Of a DNA stretch of 64,000 nt, positions 1-11,268 are shown in pieces. A program made the position numbers and the translations under genes. Position 1 is the stretch's first letter. Each line of letters opens with the position of its first letter. The stretch is from contig JANUWF010002024.1 of the NCBI GenBank assembly GCA_026120185.1, positions 1,550,001 to 1,614,000 on the forward strand, given 5' to 3'. Origin of the DNA: Voacanga thouarsii (taxonomy: Eukaryota; Streptophyta; Magnoliopsida; Gentianales; Apocynaceae). The notes beneath the pieces are model-generated. The model saw nothing but the letters and a program-made list of their open reading frames with translations. It was not told where the DNA came from and did no database searches.

Positions 1-136
1 AATCTCCCTCTCTTATTTTACTGTGTAGAATTACAATGATGGAGTACCCAATGGCTCATATTTTATTGCTCCTGCTACTGCATTTATATGGCAACTTTGA
101 TTCTATCCTCACTCCACATGGCTGACTAACCTAGCC

Positions 137-1426
137 TTATGTACTCATGAAAGGGCAGCTTGAGGGCTTCTCACTTGTTGATTCGTCCGGATTTTTTCTC
201 TTCATAAGCCCACTAAGCAGCTCTCCACGTTCATAAAAGAACTCTCATAAAAGAACTCCACCTTCACAATCTTAGATTCTTCATTCAACTGTGCCAAAAC
301 AAAGATAGATAACTAATATTGCATAAAGGGTAGAATATAGCACAAAAACTAAGTGAAGTTCGGATCCAGCAATTCACTTAAATAACCATGAAAGAGGAGT
401 TAGGTTGATAGATGATAAAGTCATGGAAACATGTGTTTTTCCGTATTTTGAACCCTAGTTTCACAAAACAATGGAACATTAAAGAACTGAAATCTATTAT
501 TGACTACCTTAGAATTCTTGAATGGCCAACAACGAATTCAGATATTCTTAATCAAGTAGTACTGGATTCTTTTCTCTTTCAGATAGGCCTGAAAGGAGAA
601 GGAAAGCTGGAATACTACCAAACATCTATTATTGAATTTGTTCCATTGATAACAAGACTTACTAGTAAATATATGCAGAAGTGACTGTCGAAGCCGAAAC
701 CAAGAAGAACAAGATGGGAGTTAGCTCTGTAGAAATGGTTTTAACAGAGGAATATGGTACCTGGAAAATTCCAACCCCGATAAATTCAACCTTTTCTCCG
801 GTAGGATCATGTCCTTTGAAAGGACCCTCCATAAATCCCCAGTGCCTAAACTTGTAAGCGATCACTGGTGGCCCCGAATAAACTTCAAGGATTTCAATGG
901 CAAATCCACGAGGAAACGTGGTTGTGAAAGCCTTCATTGCTGATTCTGCAGTTTCCTCAGCTGGATTGTACAGCCGAAGTCTCTGGCAAAGATGTTTGCA
1001 GGAACATATTGTAGCCTCCAATTCTTCCTATTTCTTCCAGTGTTAAAGGCTTCTTTCCATTAACACATACAGTAAACTTCTTCGCATCCACAGTTTTGTA
1101 GTCATTAGGATTGGCCTTGTGCACCAATTCCATTTCCCATGTCTTCACAAGCCTTTGCACCTTCTCTTCAAGTGATCCTACTGGCCATACCTGCCAACAT
1201 ATATGCAATTAGGGCCTTGCCAGCTACTAGCAAACTTGATAAAAAGAGAGGGAAAGAAATTATTACAACAGGTGAAGCCTTGAATCAGTACCTTAGTTCT
1301 ACCCTCTTTAAAGAGGCTATTAACAGCATCATAATTAGGAGGACCGTTCCTCCACTTGGTGTTCTTGAACTCTTCTTCGCCCAAATAAGATCTATACTTG
1401 TCTCCCTCGGAAGCTGAAGATGCCAT
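137..1426 (-). pseudogene. Pathogen-related protein-like gene (SnoaL/NTF2-like fold), three exons, frameshifted
   Basis: Three exons read on the minus strand. Exon 1 is 1426-1292 (ATG, 45 codons, starting MASSASEGDKYRSYLGEEEF). Exon 2 is 1190-761 and exon 3 is 288-137. Splice sites are AAG|GTACTG, GGCAG|GTATGG, TTCCAG|GTACC and GCACAG|TTGAAT. The product matches my memory of the plant 'pathogen-related protein' family (barley pathogen-related protein, Arabidopsis At1g78780): VWPVGSLEEKVQRLVKTWEM, RLYNPAEETAE, FPRGFAIEILEVYSGPPV and KFRHWGFMEGPFKG, then KIVKVEFFY in the last exon. The family is stress-associated and small; its biochemical role is not established. Two lesions break it. In exon 2 the frame shifts by one base near 980, between LPE and RLYNP. 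In exon 3 an exact 14-bp tandem duplication (231-258) shifts the frame and brings a TGA at 202-204, about 22 codons before the original stop at 137-139. The 472-bp intron 289-760 holds no recognisable gene. Confidence 0.8.
231..258. repeat. Exact 14-bp tandem duplication inside the last exon of the pathogen-related pseudogene
   Basis: The 14-mer TCATAAAAGAACTC occurs at 231-244 and again directly at 245-258. On the minus strand it encodes the VEFFYE region. One copy gives the family-like reading EFFYERGELLSGL; two copies shift the frame by 14 bases. It looks like replication slippage. Confidence 0.9.
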
Positions 1427-1624
1427 TTTCAGAGCTCAAAACTGGTATAGAACTTCAAAAGGAAGAGGATTTTTGGGTAGAATATTTTTCTGTGTTTGTA
1501 AGAAGAGGGGTTATTGTAAGAATATTTTGTGAAAATGGTCCATTAGTTATTCATTACCGTGCGATTTTAAGTTTTTTCAATTGCCACTCAGTTGGTGGAG
1601 TCCCGTCCCCCCACCACGTCCCTT

Positions 1625-1652
1625 CCCCCCCCCCCCCAAAAAAAAAAAAAAA
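1625..1652. repeat. Homopolymer junction poly-C / poly-A
   Basis: Thirteen C followed by fifteen A, immediately upstream of the start of the pathogen-related pseudogene. Lengths may be unreliable because homopolymers are sequencing-prone. The rest of 1427-2077 shows no coding signal. Confidence 0.9.
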
Positions 1653-1945
1653 GTGTTACGTATGTAAATACAATTGAGTTGGTTAAAAGAAGCATCATGT
1701 ACTTTATTTGAATATCAATTTGCCCCTTACTAAAAACAATTGCTCCAGTGTCGCTCTCCAATTGAACAATGGTCCAAAGGTTGATGGCCAAAAATGGTTG
1801 GCCCCACGTCGGCCCCATGTCTTCGGTGAATTCATTTGATGGTTTGCCTTGTGCCAATCGTTGCATTTTTTCTATCCAAAATGCCCCGACTAATCTATTT
1901 TTATGTCTGATGCATTTCTTATTCGTTTTTCCACCTTTTTTTGCC

Positions 1946-1950
<5 letters not shown>

Positions 1951-1987
<37 letters not shown>
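1951..1987. repeat. (CT)n microsatellite
   Basis: About 18 CT dinucleotides in a row. It produces artificial Ser-Leu and Arg-Glu repeat frames on both strands that should not be read as protein. Confidence 0.95.
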
Positions 1988-1990
<3 letters not shown>

Positions 1991-2109
1991 CTGCCATCTT
2001 TCTTTTTGAGCTTCACCATTTGCAAAGCATTGAAATACAAGATTGTTTTACTTTCAATGATACAATACTTCTGAAAAATGTCTTCAACATCATAAACAAG
2101 CATAAGTAC

Positions 2110-2602
2110 TCATTTCAGTGTTTATATAGAGAAATTGCTAATCATAACACAAAATGCTTTTGTGGTAAAAAATCTCATATCAAGATATCATGGACAGAAG
2201 AAAATCCAGGAAGAAGAATTTGTTTGCTATCCGAACTATAAGGTATTATCCTTAAACCGCAAAAGTAAACTACAATGTATTTTTTTAATTAAAAGATGTA
2301 ATTTTGAGAGATATTGTATTATAGAAAAATGCATGTTGACTTCTTTCAATGGTGTGAGAACTAGACATGTGACTAAGGCAAACACATTGCAAGAATGCTA
2401 ATGTGAAGATATGACAGCTAAAGAACAACATGACAACACTGTTCAATGTGAATGAAAATTTAATGGAGTCAACTAGGAAGTTGGAAGCCATAGATAAGGA
2501 CTTACTATCTATGCACTCGAGGTTGGTATTTATGAATGAGAAGTTGTAGGAAGATGCAAAAATAGAGGACTTCAAAGGTGTGAAGAAGCATAAAATAACA
2601 TG
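2110..2602 (+). pseudogene. Degenerate GRF-type zinc-finger gene with coiled-coil tail
   Basis: Around 2150-2225 the plus strand encodes KCFCGKKSHIKISWTEENPG followed by RR. This matches the GRF zinc-finger pattern C-x-C-G ... S-W-T-x-x-N-P-G-R-R-F. Directly after RR one extra A shifts the frame; in the shifted frame the reading continues FVCYPNYK, the expected end of the finger with its next cysteine. A splice-donor-like AAG|GTATTA follows. Further downstream (2427-2602) a frame encodes a helix-rich stretch (NLMESTRKLEAIDKDLLSMH) with one internal TAG. Plant GRF proteins often combine an N-terminal GRF finger with a coiled coil, so the two parts probably belong together. The frameshift and stop indicate a pseudogene. 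The finger assignment is fairly secure; the tail is an inference. Confidence 0.5.
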
Positions 2603-3099
2603 ACTTGTAAAGGGTTTTCATTATAGTGGTTCTATTATTTGCAGTATGCCATACATTAGATAGAAATTATTCCCATAAACTAATGCTCCAACTATGAATA
2701 TTATGTTCCAAAATAGATCATGATTTGAAATGTTAAACACACAACATTATGTTCCAAAGTAGATTGTCATCAAGTTTCTATTGTCCCAAAACACTAGCAC
2801 AATGTTCAACGGTCAATTTTTCCACTAGCAAACATTTCCACACTAACAATAAAGCTACAAAAAGTCAGTAATTATCACATAGGGCCTTTAGTCACTAGAT
2901 TTGGTGAGTTTGTATTTTTCATAACTATATGCACACTATTGGACTGTCCTTGTGCATTAGACTCCATAATTGCCAACTGCATTTGTCTCAATTCCTATAA
3001 TACCCATAAAGGAGAAAGTACAACAATTTAAAAGTAAGATAAAACTAAATTTGATATTTTCAAAGTTGAATTAGTTAATGCACCCTCTGACTTGGTCTT
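2603..3099. other. AT-rich spacer, nothing recognised
   Basis: I see no open frame with family motifs, no tRNA-like structure and no terminal repeats in this stretch. Confidence 0.6.
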
Positions 3100-3442
3100 A
3101 TTCCATCAACAACTTCATGTTTTGCTATATTTGATGCTTGGCCTTCATTTTCAAGCCCTCTTACATCTCGCCAACACATATCCCTGTTCTTTGAAGCATT
3201 GGTCTTCCCCTTCCCCTTCTTATCCTATATGCATCCTCAGTGGTATAAAAATGAGTCATAGTGAATATGGCCTCACTATTCCAAATTCCAAATCCACATG
3301 AAGGCCCCTAATTCTCCCTACCCTCTCCTCTTCCCCTATTTCTTCCTCTGCCCATATTTATGGTCCTATCTGTAAAAAATGTTGGAGCTTCTCCACCTTT
3401 TTTTGGTTATGACTGGGCTACAAGAGCTCCACTAGTAGTTTG
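3100..3442 (-). pseudogene. Degenerate coding remnant with RG-rich tail, possibly transposase-derived
   Basis: Read on the minus strand, with the solo LTR 3443-4962 removed, the sequence gives a Gln/Ser-rich stretch, the RG-rich MGRGRNRGRGEGRE and an aromatic block with WNSEAIF and MTHFYTTEDAYRIRR, interrupted by several stops. RG-rich C-termini occur in some MULE-type transposases, but I cannot assign this securely. The frame runs without a stop into the LRR fragment at 4998-5067 once the LTR is removed. Confidence 0.25.
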
Positions 3443-4962
3443 TGTTAGGATTTGTAGATTTCTAAACGCGAAAAATATTTACGAATCCCTTCCGAGGACC
3501 CAAGCCAAACGATTAAGACGATCTAAGAATTACAGAATTACCTTTGTTTGGCGTAATCAAGATCTTTGGATTCTAATTTTTCTATCATACATGCAACTCG
3601 AACGATCACCAGACGCTACAACGTGCGAACGCTCTCTATCAGATACACACGGTGAACCAACTCGATACCCCAGGAGTGCTAGCGCCTAGGGTTTGAGAGG
3701 CTTAAGTTTTTCTAGTGAATGGAGGCACGAATATTAACAGAGAGCTCTCTTGAGAAGACGACTAGGGTTTTCTTTTAAAACCACCCGAACTTCTTGGAGT
3801 CTAACTCTGATAATATCTTATCATATTTTATTTTAAATTCAAATTAAATTAAAACTGATATGATAAGATTTTGCCATTATCTCGGTAATTTAACTAATTA
3901 ATTTACTGAGTCAGATTCTTACAATTTGGACATCATCCAGATACATCGAATGCGAACATATTTCCAAATTCATTGTATCTGGTCAATTTTGTAGGTTTGA
4001 TTAATTTAGACATATTTTCAGATTTATCGAACCTGATTACCAGAAAAATAACTTAACGAGTTTGCTTATTATGTGACCCTATAGATTCATTTAACACTGG
4101 CAGTGTGCCTAAATCACATTTAAATGGCTTACAAGTTATAAGCTGTTTCTAGCAAAATATTATAACTATCCAGGTTAAATAAAAATCAGTGATCTCTTTG
4201 AACCAAATCATAACTTTACATTTAGTCCTTTTGTCATACAATATCCAGATTAAGTATAAGACACAGAGCATGTCATCTTTATTACGTTTAATCAATTATT
4301 TCTTGATCTCATAGTAGACTGTTCAAACAAATGATATCAATATCTCAAATTGATATATTTGAGCACGTCCATACATTTTAACAATCTAACTTATCAAGGA
4401 GCCCATGAATATCTCTCCCATAATTGAAAGGGACAAATTTCTTCACTATCAATTATATTCCTCTCCCTGGTTTATTCTATATCTAACAGCAGTCTAATTT
4501 ATTATTTGGTTAAAGACAACTTTAGACAACGTCAAAATATAAAATTTATCAAGTAGGAAACTATGATGAATTCAGGTCGAAGGACTTTTAATATCATTAT
4601 GGCTAGAAAGTACTTATGACATGTTCCATAAAGTACTCTCACAGTAGGTCATGTCCAATACAATGTTCTCTAACATTTATTTATGTTTTGACTTGATATC
4701 ACATATATCCATGACCAGTAAAACATAACCATCAAGTTACAAATATACTAATCTTAATTTATTATTATTTCACTAATAATAATTGATCAGTGACAGTTTA
4801 AGAATAGTCATTATATTGATTGTAGGGTTTTACTATCAAATCACGTACTTGATGACCACAAAACTAAATGCACTATTTATGAAAAAAAATGCATCGTATT
4901 ATTACATAATACATAACGATAATAGTATAAGTACTAATTGAGTCTAGGGCATATCCCTAACA
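3443..4962 (-). mobile_element. Solo LTR, Ty1/copia-type
   Basis: The 1520-bp unit has inverted ends TGTTAGG ... CCCTAACA (TG...CA) and is flanked by perfect 5-bp target duplications GTTTG (3438-3442 and 4963-4967). Read on the minus strand it starts TGTTAGGGATATGCCCTAG, a typical copia LTR start, so that is the likely orientation. No internal region or second LTR is present, so it is the product of LTR-LTR recombination. There is no coding capacity. Confidence 0.88.
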
Positions 4963-4997
4963 GTTTGTTGGTTGCTTGACATGGAATAAGTCCTATC

Positions 4998-5067
4998 CTT
5001 TAGACCTTTAAACATAGGAGGAGAAAACAAGCTCGTCAAATTATGACAAGAGACAACTTCTACAATC
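4998..5067 (-). pseudogene. Orphan LRR fragment related to the CNL cassette exons
   Basis: Seventy bases match 27262-27331 in the last exon of the CNL gene with five mismatches by eye. On the minus strand it reads IVEVVSCHNLTSLFSPPMF, against IVEVGSCRNLTSLFSPPML in the gene. The similarity stops near 5067, 19 bp before the CACTA element, and at 4998. It is a dispersed, non-functional piece of an NLR LRR exon on the same strand as the gene 22 kb away. Confidence 0.8.
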
Positions 5068-5086
5068 ATATCTCTAGAATTGCGGA

Positions 5087-6337
5087 CACTACAAGAAAAA
5101 TAATAATTAGCAACGGATATTTGCGACCGCTTCTAGACCGTTACTAATTTGCGACGGAACAGCAATGGGAGTAAAAAATTTAAAAATAAATTTATTTTTT
5201 AAAAGTCCGTAGCTAATCCGTCGCTATTACCAATAGATTAGCGATAGACATTTAGTTGTCGCTAATTAGAGACGTATTTGCGACCTTTTTTAAAATTATT
5301 TATTAGTACTAATTAAATTGAAAGGCGTTGCAAATTAACGATGGCTTTGCGACGGTCTTTTTTAGTATTTAATTAACACTAAAAATTAAAGCGCCATCAC
5401 AAATTTGTTGCTAATTAGCGACGGCCATCCAACATTCAAAAATAAATTTATTTTTAAAATTTGAAAAATAAGCCATCGTAAATCCCTTGTTAATTTGCGA
5501 TGGTCATCTAAAATTCAAAAATAAATTTATTTTTAAAATTTTAAAAAATAAGCCGTTGCAAACCCATTGCTAATTAGTGATGGTCATCCAAAATTTAAAA
5601 ATAAATTTACTTTTCAAAATTTTAAAAATTTAGCCGTTGCAAATCCGTTGCTAATTAGCTACGACTTTGCGACGGCTACAAAATTTAAAAATAAATTTAT
5701 TTTTTAAAATTTGAAAAAATGAGTGGTCACTAATTAGCAACGGATTTGTGACGGTCTTTCCAAATTTGAAAATAAATTTATTTTTAAAATTTAAAAATGA
5801 GCCGTCACAAATCCCTAACTTATTAGCTATGGATTTACGATAAAAAAAATTGGGTCGTCGCAGATCCGTCACAAATCCCTTGCAAATCCATTGCTAATTC
5901 ACAAAAAAATACTATATAATTAATATATAACATAATAAATCACAAGAACATTAATAACTTAATGGTGAAATATGTGCTCCCCCACAACAAGGATGCAGGT
6001 TCGAGTCCCGTGTTCGACATAATCTTATAATATTCTTAACGGATCGGGCTGGGCCGGGTCGGGAGGGTCGGGTCGAGTCGGGTCGAGTCGAGTCCAGTTA
6101 GCTAGGTCAAGGAGCTAATTAATTAATTTTTTAAAAATAAAATTTTTTGACCGTCGCAAATCCATTACTACGTTAATATAAACTTAATTATAATGTCATA
6201 AATTAAATGACCATCGCAAATTAGTCGCTGCTTCCATTGCAAATTGTGACGGATTTTCATTCCCTCGCAAATTGTGATACCTGTTTTAGCGACAGCTGTA
6301 ATCTGTCGCTAAACTAATTTGGTTTTTTCTTGTAGTG
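5087..6337. mobile_element. Non-autonomous CACTA (En/Spm) transposon
   Basis: The 1251-bp unit begins CACTACAAGAAAAA and ends with its inverse TTTTTTCTTGTAGTG, the diagnostic CACTA terminal inverted repeat. The flanking 3-bp duplication is imperfect (GGA / GTA). Subterminal regions are packed with short motifs around GCGACGG and CCGTCGC in both orientations, as in CACTA elements. The interior holds about six copies of an ~85-bp unit centred on the palindrome AAAAATAAATTTATTTTT (5182, 5438, 5517, 5687 and variants) and a GGGTCGAGTC-rich patch near 6050-6098. No transposase frame is present, so it depends on a partner element. Confidence 0.9.
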
Positions 6338-8325
6338 GTATAACTCTTGTTGTTTATGAGTAATCTATTCATATAATTGATTTATCAATACCATAAATGA
6401 AATCAAGTAACTTATAAGAATTTAATTCAACAATATAAATCATGAATAATTCACAAGAATCATGGGTTTCTCATCAAATCAAAAGAAATCTACCTAACAT
6501 ATTAAGTTTAGGATTCATCTCCATTCAGATCTAAAAAGAAATTAGTTCATAATGTTATATTGAAAAATAATAATTAAAAGAAGAAAACATAAAGACAAAG
6601 AACTCATTATCATAAAATTCCCTAGATCTTCAAGTCTCTTGCTTTGGATTGATGAATTCATCCATGTAATTGCCTTTGTTCTCCTCTAAAAAGCCATATT
6701 GAAAGACTCTCCAAGTTGTGTCTATCATGTATTGTTGACAACCTCTCAAAATTCTCTCTTTATAGTTAAAATTAGGACTTTAAGTTGATTTTCGGCAAGA
6801 CACGGCCTAAGACATGTTTATGTTGGAGTGTATCTTCCTAGAAAGTTTGAATTTAGAAACCAAAGAGGTGATGGAGGTATATGACCTGAGACATAGTTAA
6901 ATACCAACATTTGTCACTCTTAATTATTCGATTTTCCTTGCTTTGCTTTGCTCTCTTTAGCCCCTATTTGAACATGGTCTTCTATACAGCTTAGGACACG
7001 GTCGTATGCCTCTCCAAATACTGAAACTTGTAGCTATTTTATACTTTTAAAGTCATCCAAAAGTTTTTGTAAGTTTTCCTTTCGTTCAAATAAGCTTTGA
7101 AATTATAGTATAAACATAATTAAGTACTAAATCATATAAGAAATTTAGAAATATAGGTAAAAAGACCTCAAAATCATCCAATTGTGTGTATAAGTTTTCC
7201 TTTCGTTCAAATAAGCTTTGAAATTATAGTATAAATATAGTTAAGTACTAAATCATATAAGAAATTTAGAAAAATAGGAAAAAAGACCTCAAAATCATCC
7301 AATAAATACACACAATTAAGGACATAACACCTAGTTGATTGAAAGCATTCAACAATTGTTAGTTTTGAACAGTCCTATTTCAGAAATCGATCAATAAATC
7401 TCATTTAGTAAATGATAAATTCTAAGGCCAGAGGAAAATTAAGGATAATGAAGAATTTTAGGGGAATAACAACTACTAAGTTTGGAGATAATATGGAATT
7501 ACTATTCGAAATATGGCCTTGAAAATAGATGGAGATAAAATGTTGACTATATTAAAAACTAACAAGAAAGTGGTTGTCCACATTTTTAACAGTTGCAAGA
7601 GGCAAGGTGTTTGCACTAAAAATCTATAGGGACATAACTGACAAGCAGAAAATTAATTTGCTAATGACTACAAGTCTATAGTAGCTGATTTTATGAGAAT
7701 TTGGATTCGCTGACCCGTTAACACCAAAATAGCTTATCCACTAGTTCAAGTAACTTATGGGAACTGCTAGCAAAAATAAGTGTTAAGGTAGTTGAGATTT
7801 TATATTTGAACAAATTTGGTGTATTGAAATTAGCCGATTGGTGATTGAATTAGTTGTTTGACTGAAAAAAAGTAAATAATTGACATGCACAATTGATTGA
7901 AGCCATTTAACAATTGTTGAGTTTGACGATTCCTATTTTAGCAAGAAGTCAATAACAAATAAATCTTATCTAGTAGAAGATAAGGTATAAGGCTTGAAAT
8001 TTAAGGATAATGAAAATTTTGCAAGGAGACAACAACCACCAAGTATGGAGAAAATATAGAAAAGTTGTTCAAAGCGTTGCTTTGAAAGTAGATGTTGATA
8101 AAGTGCTGATTTAGTTAAAAACTAATAAATTTTCTGTCCTGAACAAATAGGAGGCATGGGCCATAAGTTGGACATAAGCTACCCGTTGAGATTAACCAAT
8201 AGGTTAAGTGATTTATCGTAACATCAAAAGGGAATAAGGAAAGTGATTGCTAACCATGGTTTAAGATCATATATTCAGTTGATGGTGACACGGCAAAGAA
8301 GTGGGAATATGTTTTGTTAAAGTAG
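6338..8325. other. AT-rich intergenic region, no gene recognised
   Basis: Apart from the duplicated segment at 7070-7302, I see no coding signal, terminal repeats or RNA gene. Two stretches near 7320-7450 and 7900-8000 share loose similarity (both mention a motif like ATTGAAAGCATT/ATTGAAGCCATT followed by CAACAATTGTT), which may reflect an old duplication. Confidence 0.5.
7070..7302. repeat. Two-copy direct repeat of about 113 bp
   Basis: Copy 1 (7070-7182) and copy 2 (7191-7302) both run from TAAGTTTTCCTTTCGTTCAA to CCTCAAAATCATCCAA with only a few substitutions and are separated by 8 bp. It is non-coding. Confidence 0.85.
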
Positions 8326-10073
8326 TGTTAGTGCTATACCTTAGAGGAAATCACTTGTACATTGTATATGACACATTTTATTTTAATAAAAGGCATTATT
8401 TATCTCATAGTTTCTTTTGTTTACTCTTGTGTAAAATAACTGTTAGATAAAGTCCCTAGTACAACACTGTGTTAAGGAAATCATGATAGAGATCATGATA
8501 TGAGATTCCTACTACACTGTATGGTGTTAGTACTTAAATAGTCCCTAGTCGTAGTATTAATGAGACTGGACATCATTAATGCGTTAAGATTAGCATATGT
8601 TGGACTTTCCAATTTGATCAGGTAGTGGTTCTCATATCCGTGAGTATTGAGATACTCAAAGTTAACATATGGATGCTTGTTAATGGAACAAGTTCATTGG
8701 ATGACCTAGGTATGAGATAATCACATGGATAACTATTTAGTGCCAGTGATATAATCTCAATATAGTAAATGTGTAAGTATCTTTAGACTTGAGATCTTCA
8801 AGGTATTTTGTTTGTTGAGTATTATGCTTTGATTCTAATCTCTGGAGCTCGATCGAGGGCCGCCTATGGAATGGATATTGGGTACATTGTGAGATAAACG
8901 AAAGTAGTTGAGAGGGTCAATAAAGGATTCACCACTCCTAATAGTAGGGGCAAATATCTCACGGCCACTTGTAGGAATTACTACTCGAGAAGTCCTTGGC
9001 TAAGGCGGTTATGTATTGAAAATAGTTTCAATTGATACATATCTAGAGTAGTGGATTCCTGGTACAAGTACTATTGTATTCGGGCTAGAATTAATATATA
9101 TTCTGGAGGGAGTTGTCACTAATTTCGTACTCCAAATCGAATGAGATATTATATGGTGAAAGGAGTTAATTGTACTGTAGTTTGTTATTGAAGGGTTCAT
9201 GTCAAGCCACTTGACTTCTCGGACTCTTGGGTGGTCATGGTGTGTTGCTAGATACCGCTCATGATTTGGGAATATAGGTTCATTAATTGATGAATTAATA
9301 AATCAATTCTGATTAGAATTAATATAATTAGTTCTAATTAATTATGAATTATTAATCTCAAAGACATTTGGATTAATTCATATTCGCTACTAATTGATTG
9401 GGAAACCTAATAAGTCACACACAATAGAGGATTATATACTCAATATGTTATTTGATAACATAATGGGGTTAATTGCGAGAAAGAGAAGTTGTTGTGGCCA
9501 AATTATAATTAGTTATAATTAATGGTTCAAATTGTAATTGTGAGAACTTGGTGTTTCCAATTACAATTAGGGAAGTCTAACTGTTTTAGAATTTTGAGAA
9601 TGGAGTATATTTTGAGCAGGATTTCATGTTATATAGGAGATATAACACATGAAGCCCTAGTGAAATGTAAGACATGAAAACTCCAACCCTAGCAATACAA
9701 CCTTCTCTTCTTCTTTCTCTCTCTCGTTGCTCTTGAAGCAAGCAACCCTAGCCGCCACTTAATTTTTTTGCTAGCACAGAAAACTTCGTGCTTGAGTGTA
9801 TTCTCTGTGTGGATTTCTATTAGAGATAATCACACACTGTGATTATAGTGGTTGGACGTTCAACTCTCGTGGTGTTTGATCAAGAGGATTGCTGCATCAC
9901 GCCTCAACTTGAAGAAAAAAAATTTTGTTCTTTAGACGATCATAGAAAGGTAAAAAGCTGTTACCTTTGATCTTTTTATATCTTGTTTTCTACACATATG
10001 CGGATCATGGGGTGATATCTTGTTTTTAATTTTTCGCTGCGCCATATATGATATGCGTGAGAGATACCCAACA
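8326..10073 (+). mobile_element. Solo LTR, copia-type family A (copy 1)
   Basis: This 1748-bp unit starts TGTTAGTGC and ends GAGATACCCAACA. It is flanked by a near-perfect 5-bp duplication AGTAG / GGTAG. The whole unit is collinear with 45014-46722, which confirms the ends. In the first 59 bases the two copies differ at six positions. No internal region is present. Confidence 0.85.
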
Positions 10074-11268
10074 GGTAGACCCATGACCATGCAATATTGA
10101 CTATGTTGAAAGCAAATATGTAACACCCTATCCAATTCCATATGGGTTGAAAAGGTGAATTTGCATTCTTGAGCATTTTTGTGAATGTAATTGTTGGGAA
10201 AAAATGCATTTATATGCCTTAATTGCTAGAACGATTATTTTCTTTAATTTGCAAATGTGAATTTTATTAATTACTTATATGTAAGTAATTTGATTATATA
10301 ATTTTTATGAAGGTAGAGAAAAATCTAATTTTATATTTTGGGGAGCAAAATGATATTTAGTAAAATACTATTTCAATCTTTTGGAGTGAAATTATAATTT
10401 TATATTCTAATGGGGGTGTATAAATATTTTCTTTATAAATGGTGCCCAAATTGTAATTAAAAGAGTCAACATAGGACTTATTTTAATTCACTTGATTTTT
10501 ATTTAATAAAAAACCTAGTGTTACAAAATTGAGTGAACTTCCAAAAATAACCCTAGGTTGCCAACACTTTGGAGAGGAAACCCTAACTTCTTTTAATGAA
10601 AGTTTAATCATAACCATCCCTTATACTTTAATCTTAACTATTTAACTTTGTTATATCTTAGCCTTATAATTGGTTTAATCCTTACCATCTATTTTACTTC
10701 ATCTTAGTCTTACATTTTACTCGATCAATACCATTGAAATTTAATCTTATCCTAGACAATTAATCTTAGCCCTACATATTTTTCAATCCTAGCCATTCAT
10801 ATGAATTAATCTCAACCATCCAATGTTATTAAATTACAACCCTTGATTCTTTCTTTTTATCTAAGCAAATAATCACCCTCTTCATTATTCTTGCAAGAAA
10901 AGAAAAACCCTAAGCTACCCTAGAGCCTTCCCAATTGGCAGCCTCCTTTCCTTGGTCCAAAAATCAATTTTCTTCTTCCTATTCTCCCTCTTGGCCAATT
11001 CCCTAGCCCCCTCTCTTTCCCTTGAATTTCTCTCAAACATAAAGAAAAACCCTAACCCTAGAAGCTTTGAAGATCAAGTTTTCTTACTAATTTCAAAGTT
11101 TTACAAAGTCTCCTTCATAGAGGTAACATCAAGAACTCATCTTCTTACTCTTTTCTAATTGAAACAAACTTTTACTTTTCTAGATAGATTTTTATACTTC
11201 TTAAAAATGCTATATTTGATTATGATTATGATAGGGATTTGTTGTAATCATGATTGCAACATGTTTTA

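Noticed and set aside
412..684. A 90-codon open frame on the plus strand starting MIKSWKHVFF.
   Set aside because: It lies inside the intron of the pathogen-related pseudogene, shows no domain and no splice context, and is expected by chance in AT-rich DNA.
1588..2103. A 171-codon minus-strand frame with Arg-Glu repeats.
   Set aside because: The repeats come from the CT microsatellite and the ends from homopolymers; there is no coding support.
5975..6012. A tRNA-like phrase with a B-box match (GCAGGTTCGAGTCCCGTG).
   Set aside because: No matching acceptor stem, A box or anticodon arm could be found; it sits inside the CACTA element and is at best an old tRNA or SINE scrap.
9009..9200. Similar minus-strand frames at 9009-9200 and 45666-45860.
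   Set aside because: They look conserved only because both lie in copies of the same solo LTR; the sequence is non-coding LTR.
11046..11064. Telomere-like AAACCCTAACCCTAG.
   Set aside because: Only about two repeat units; the motif is common in plant LTRs and promoters and does not mark a telomere.
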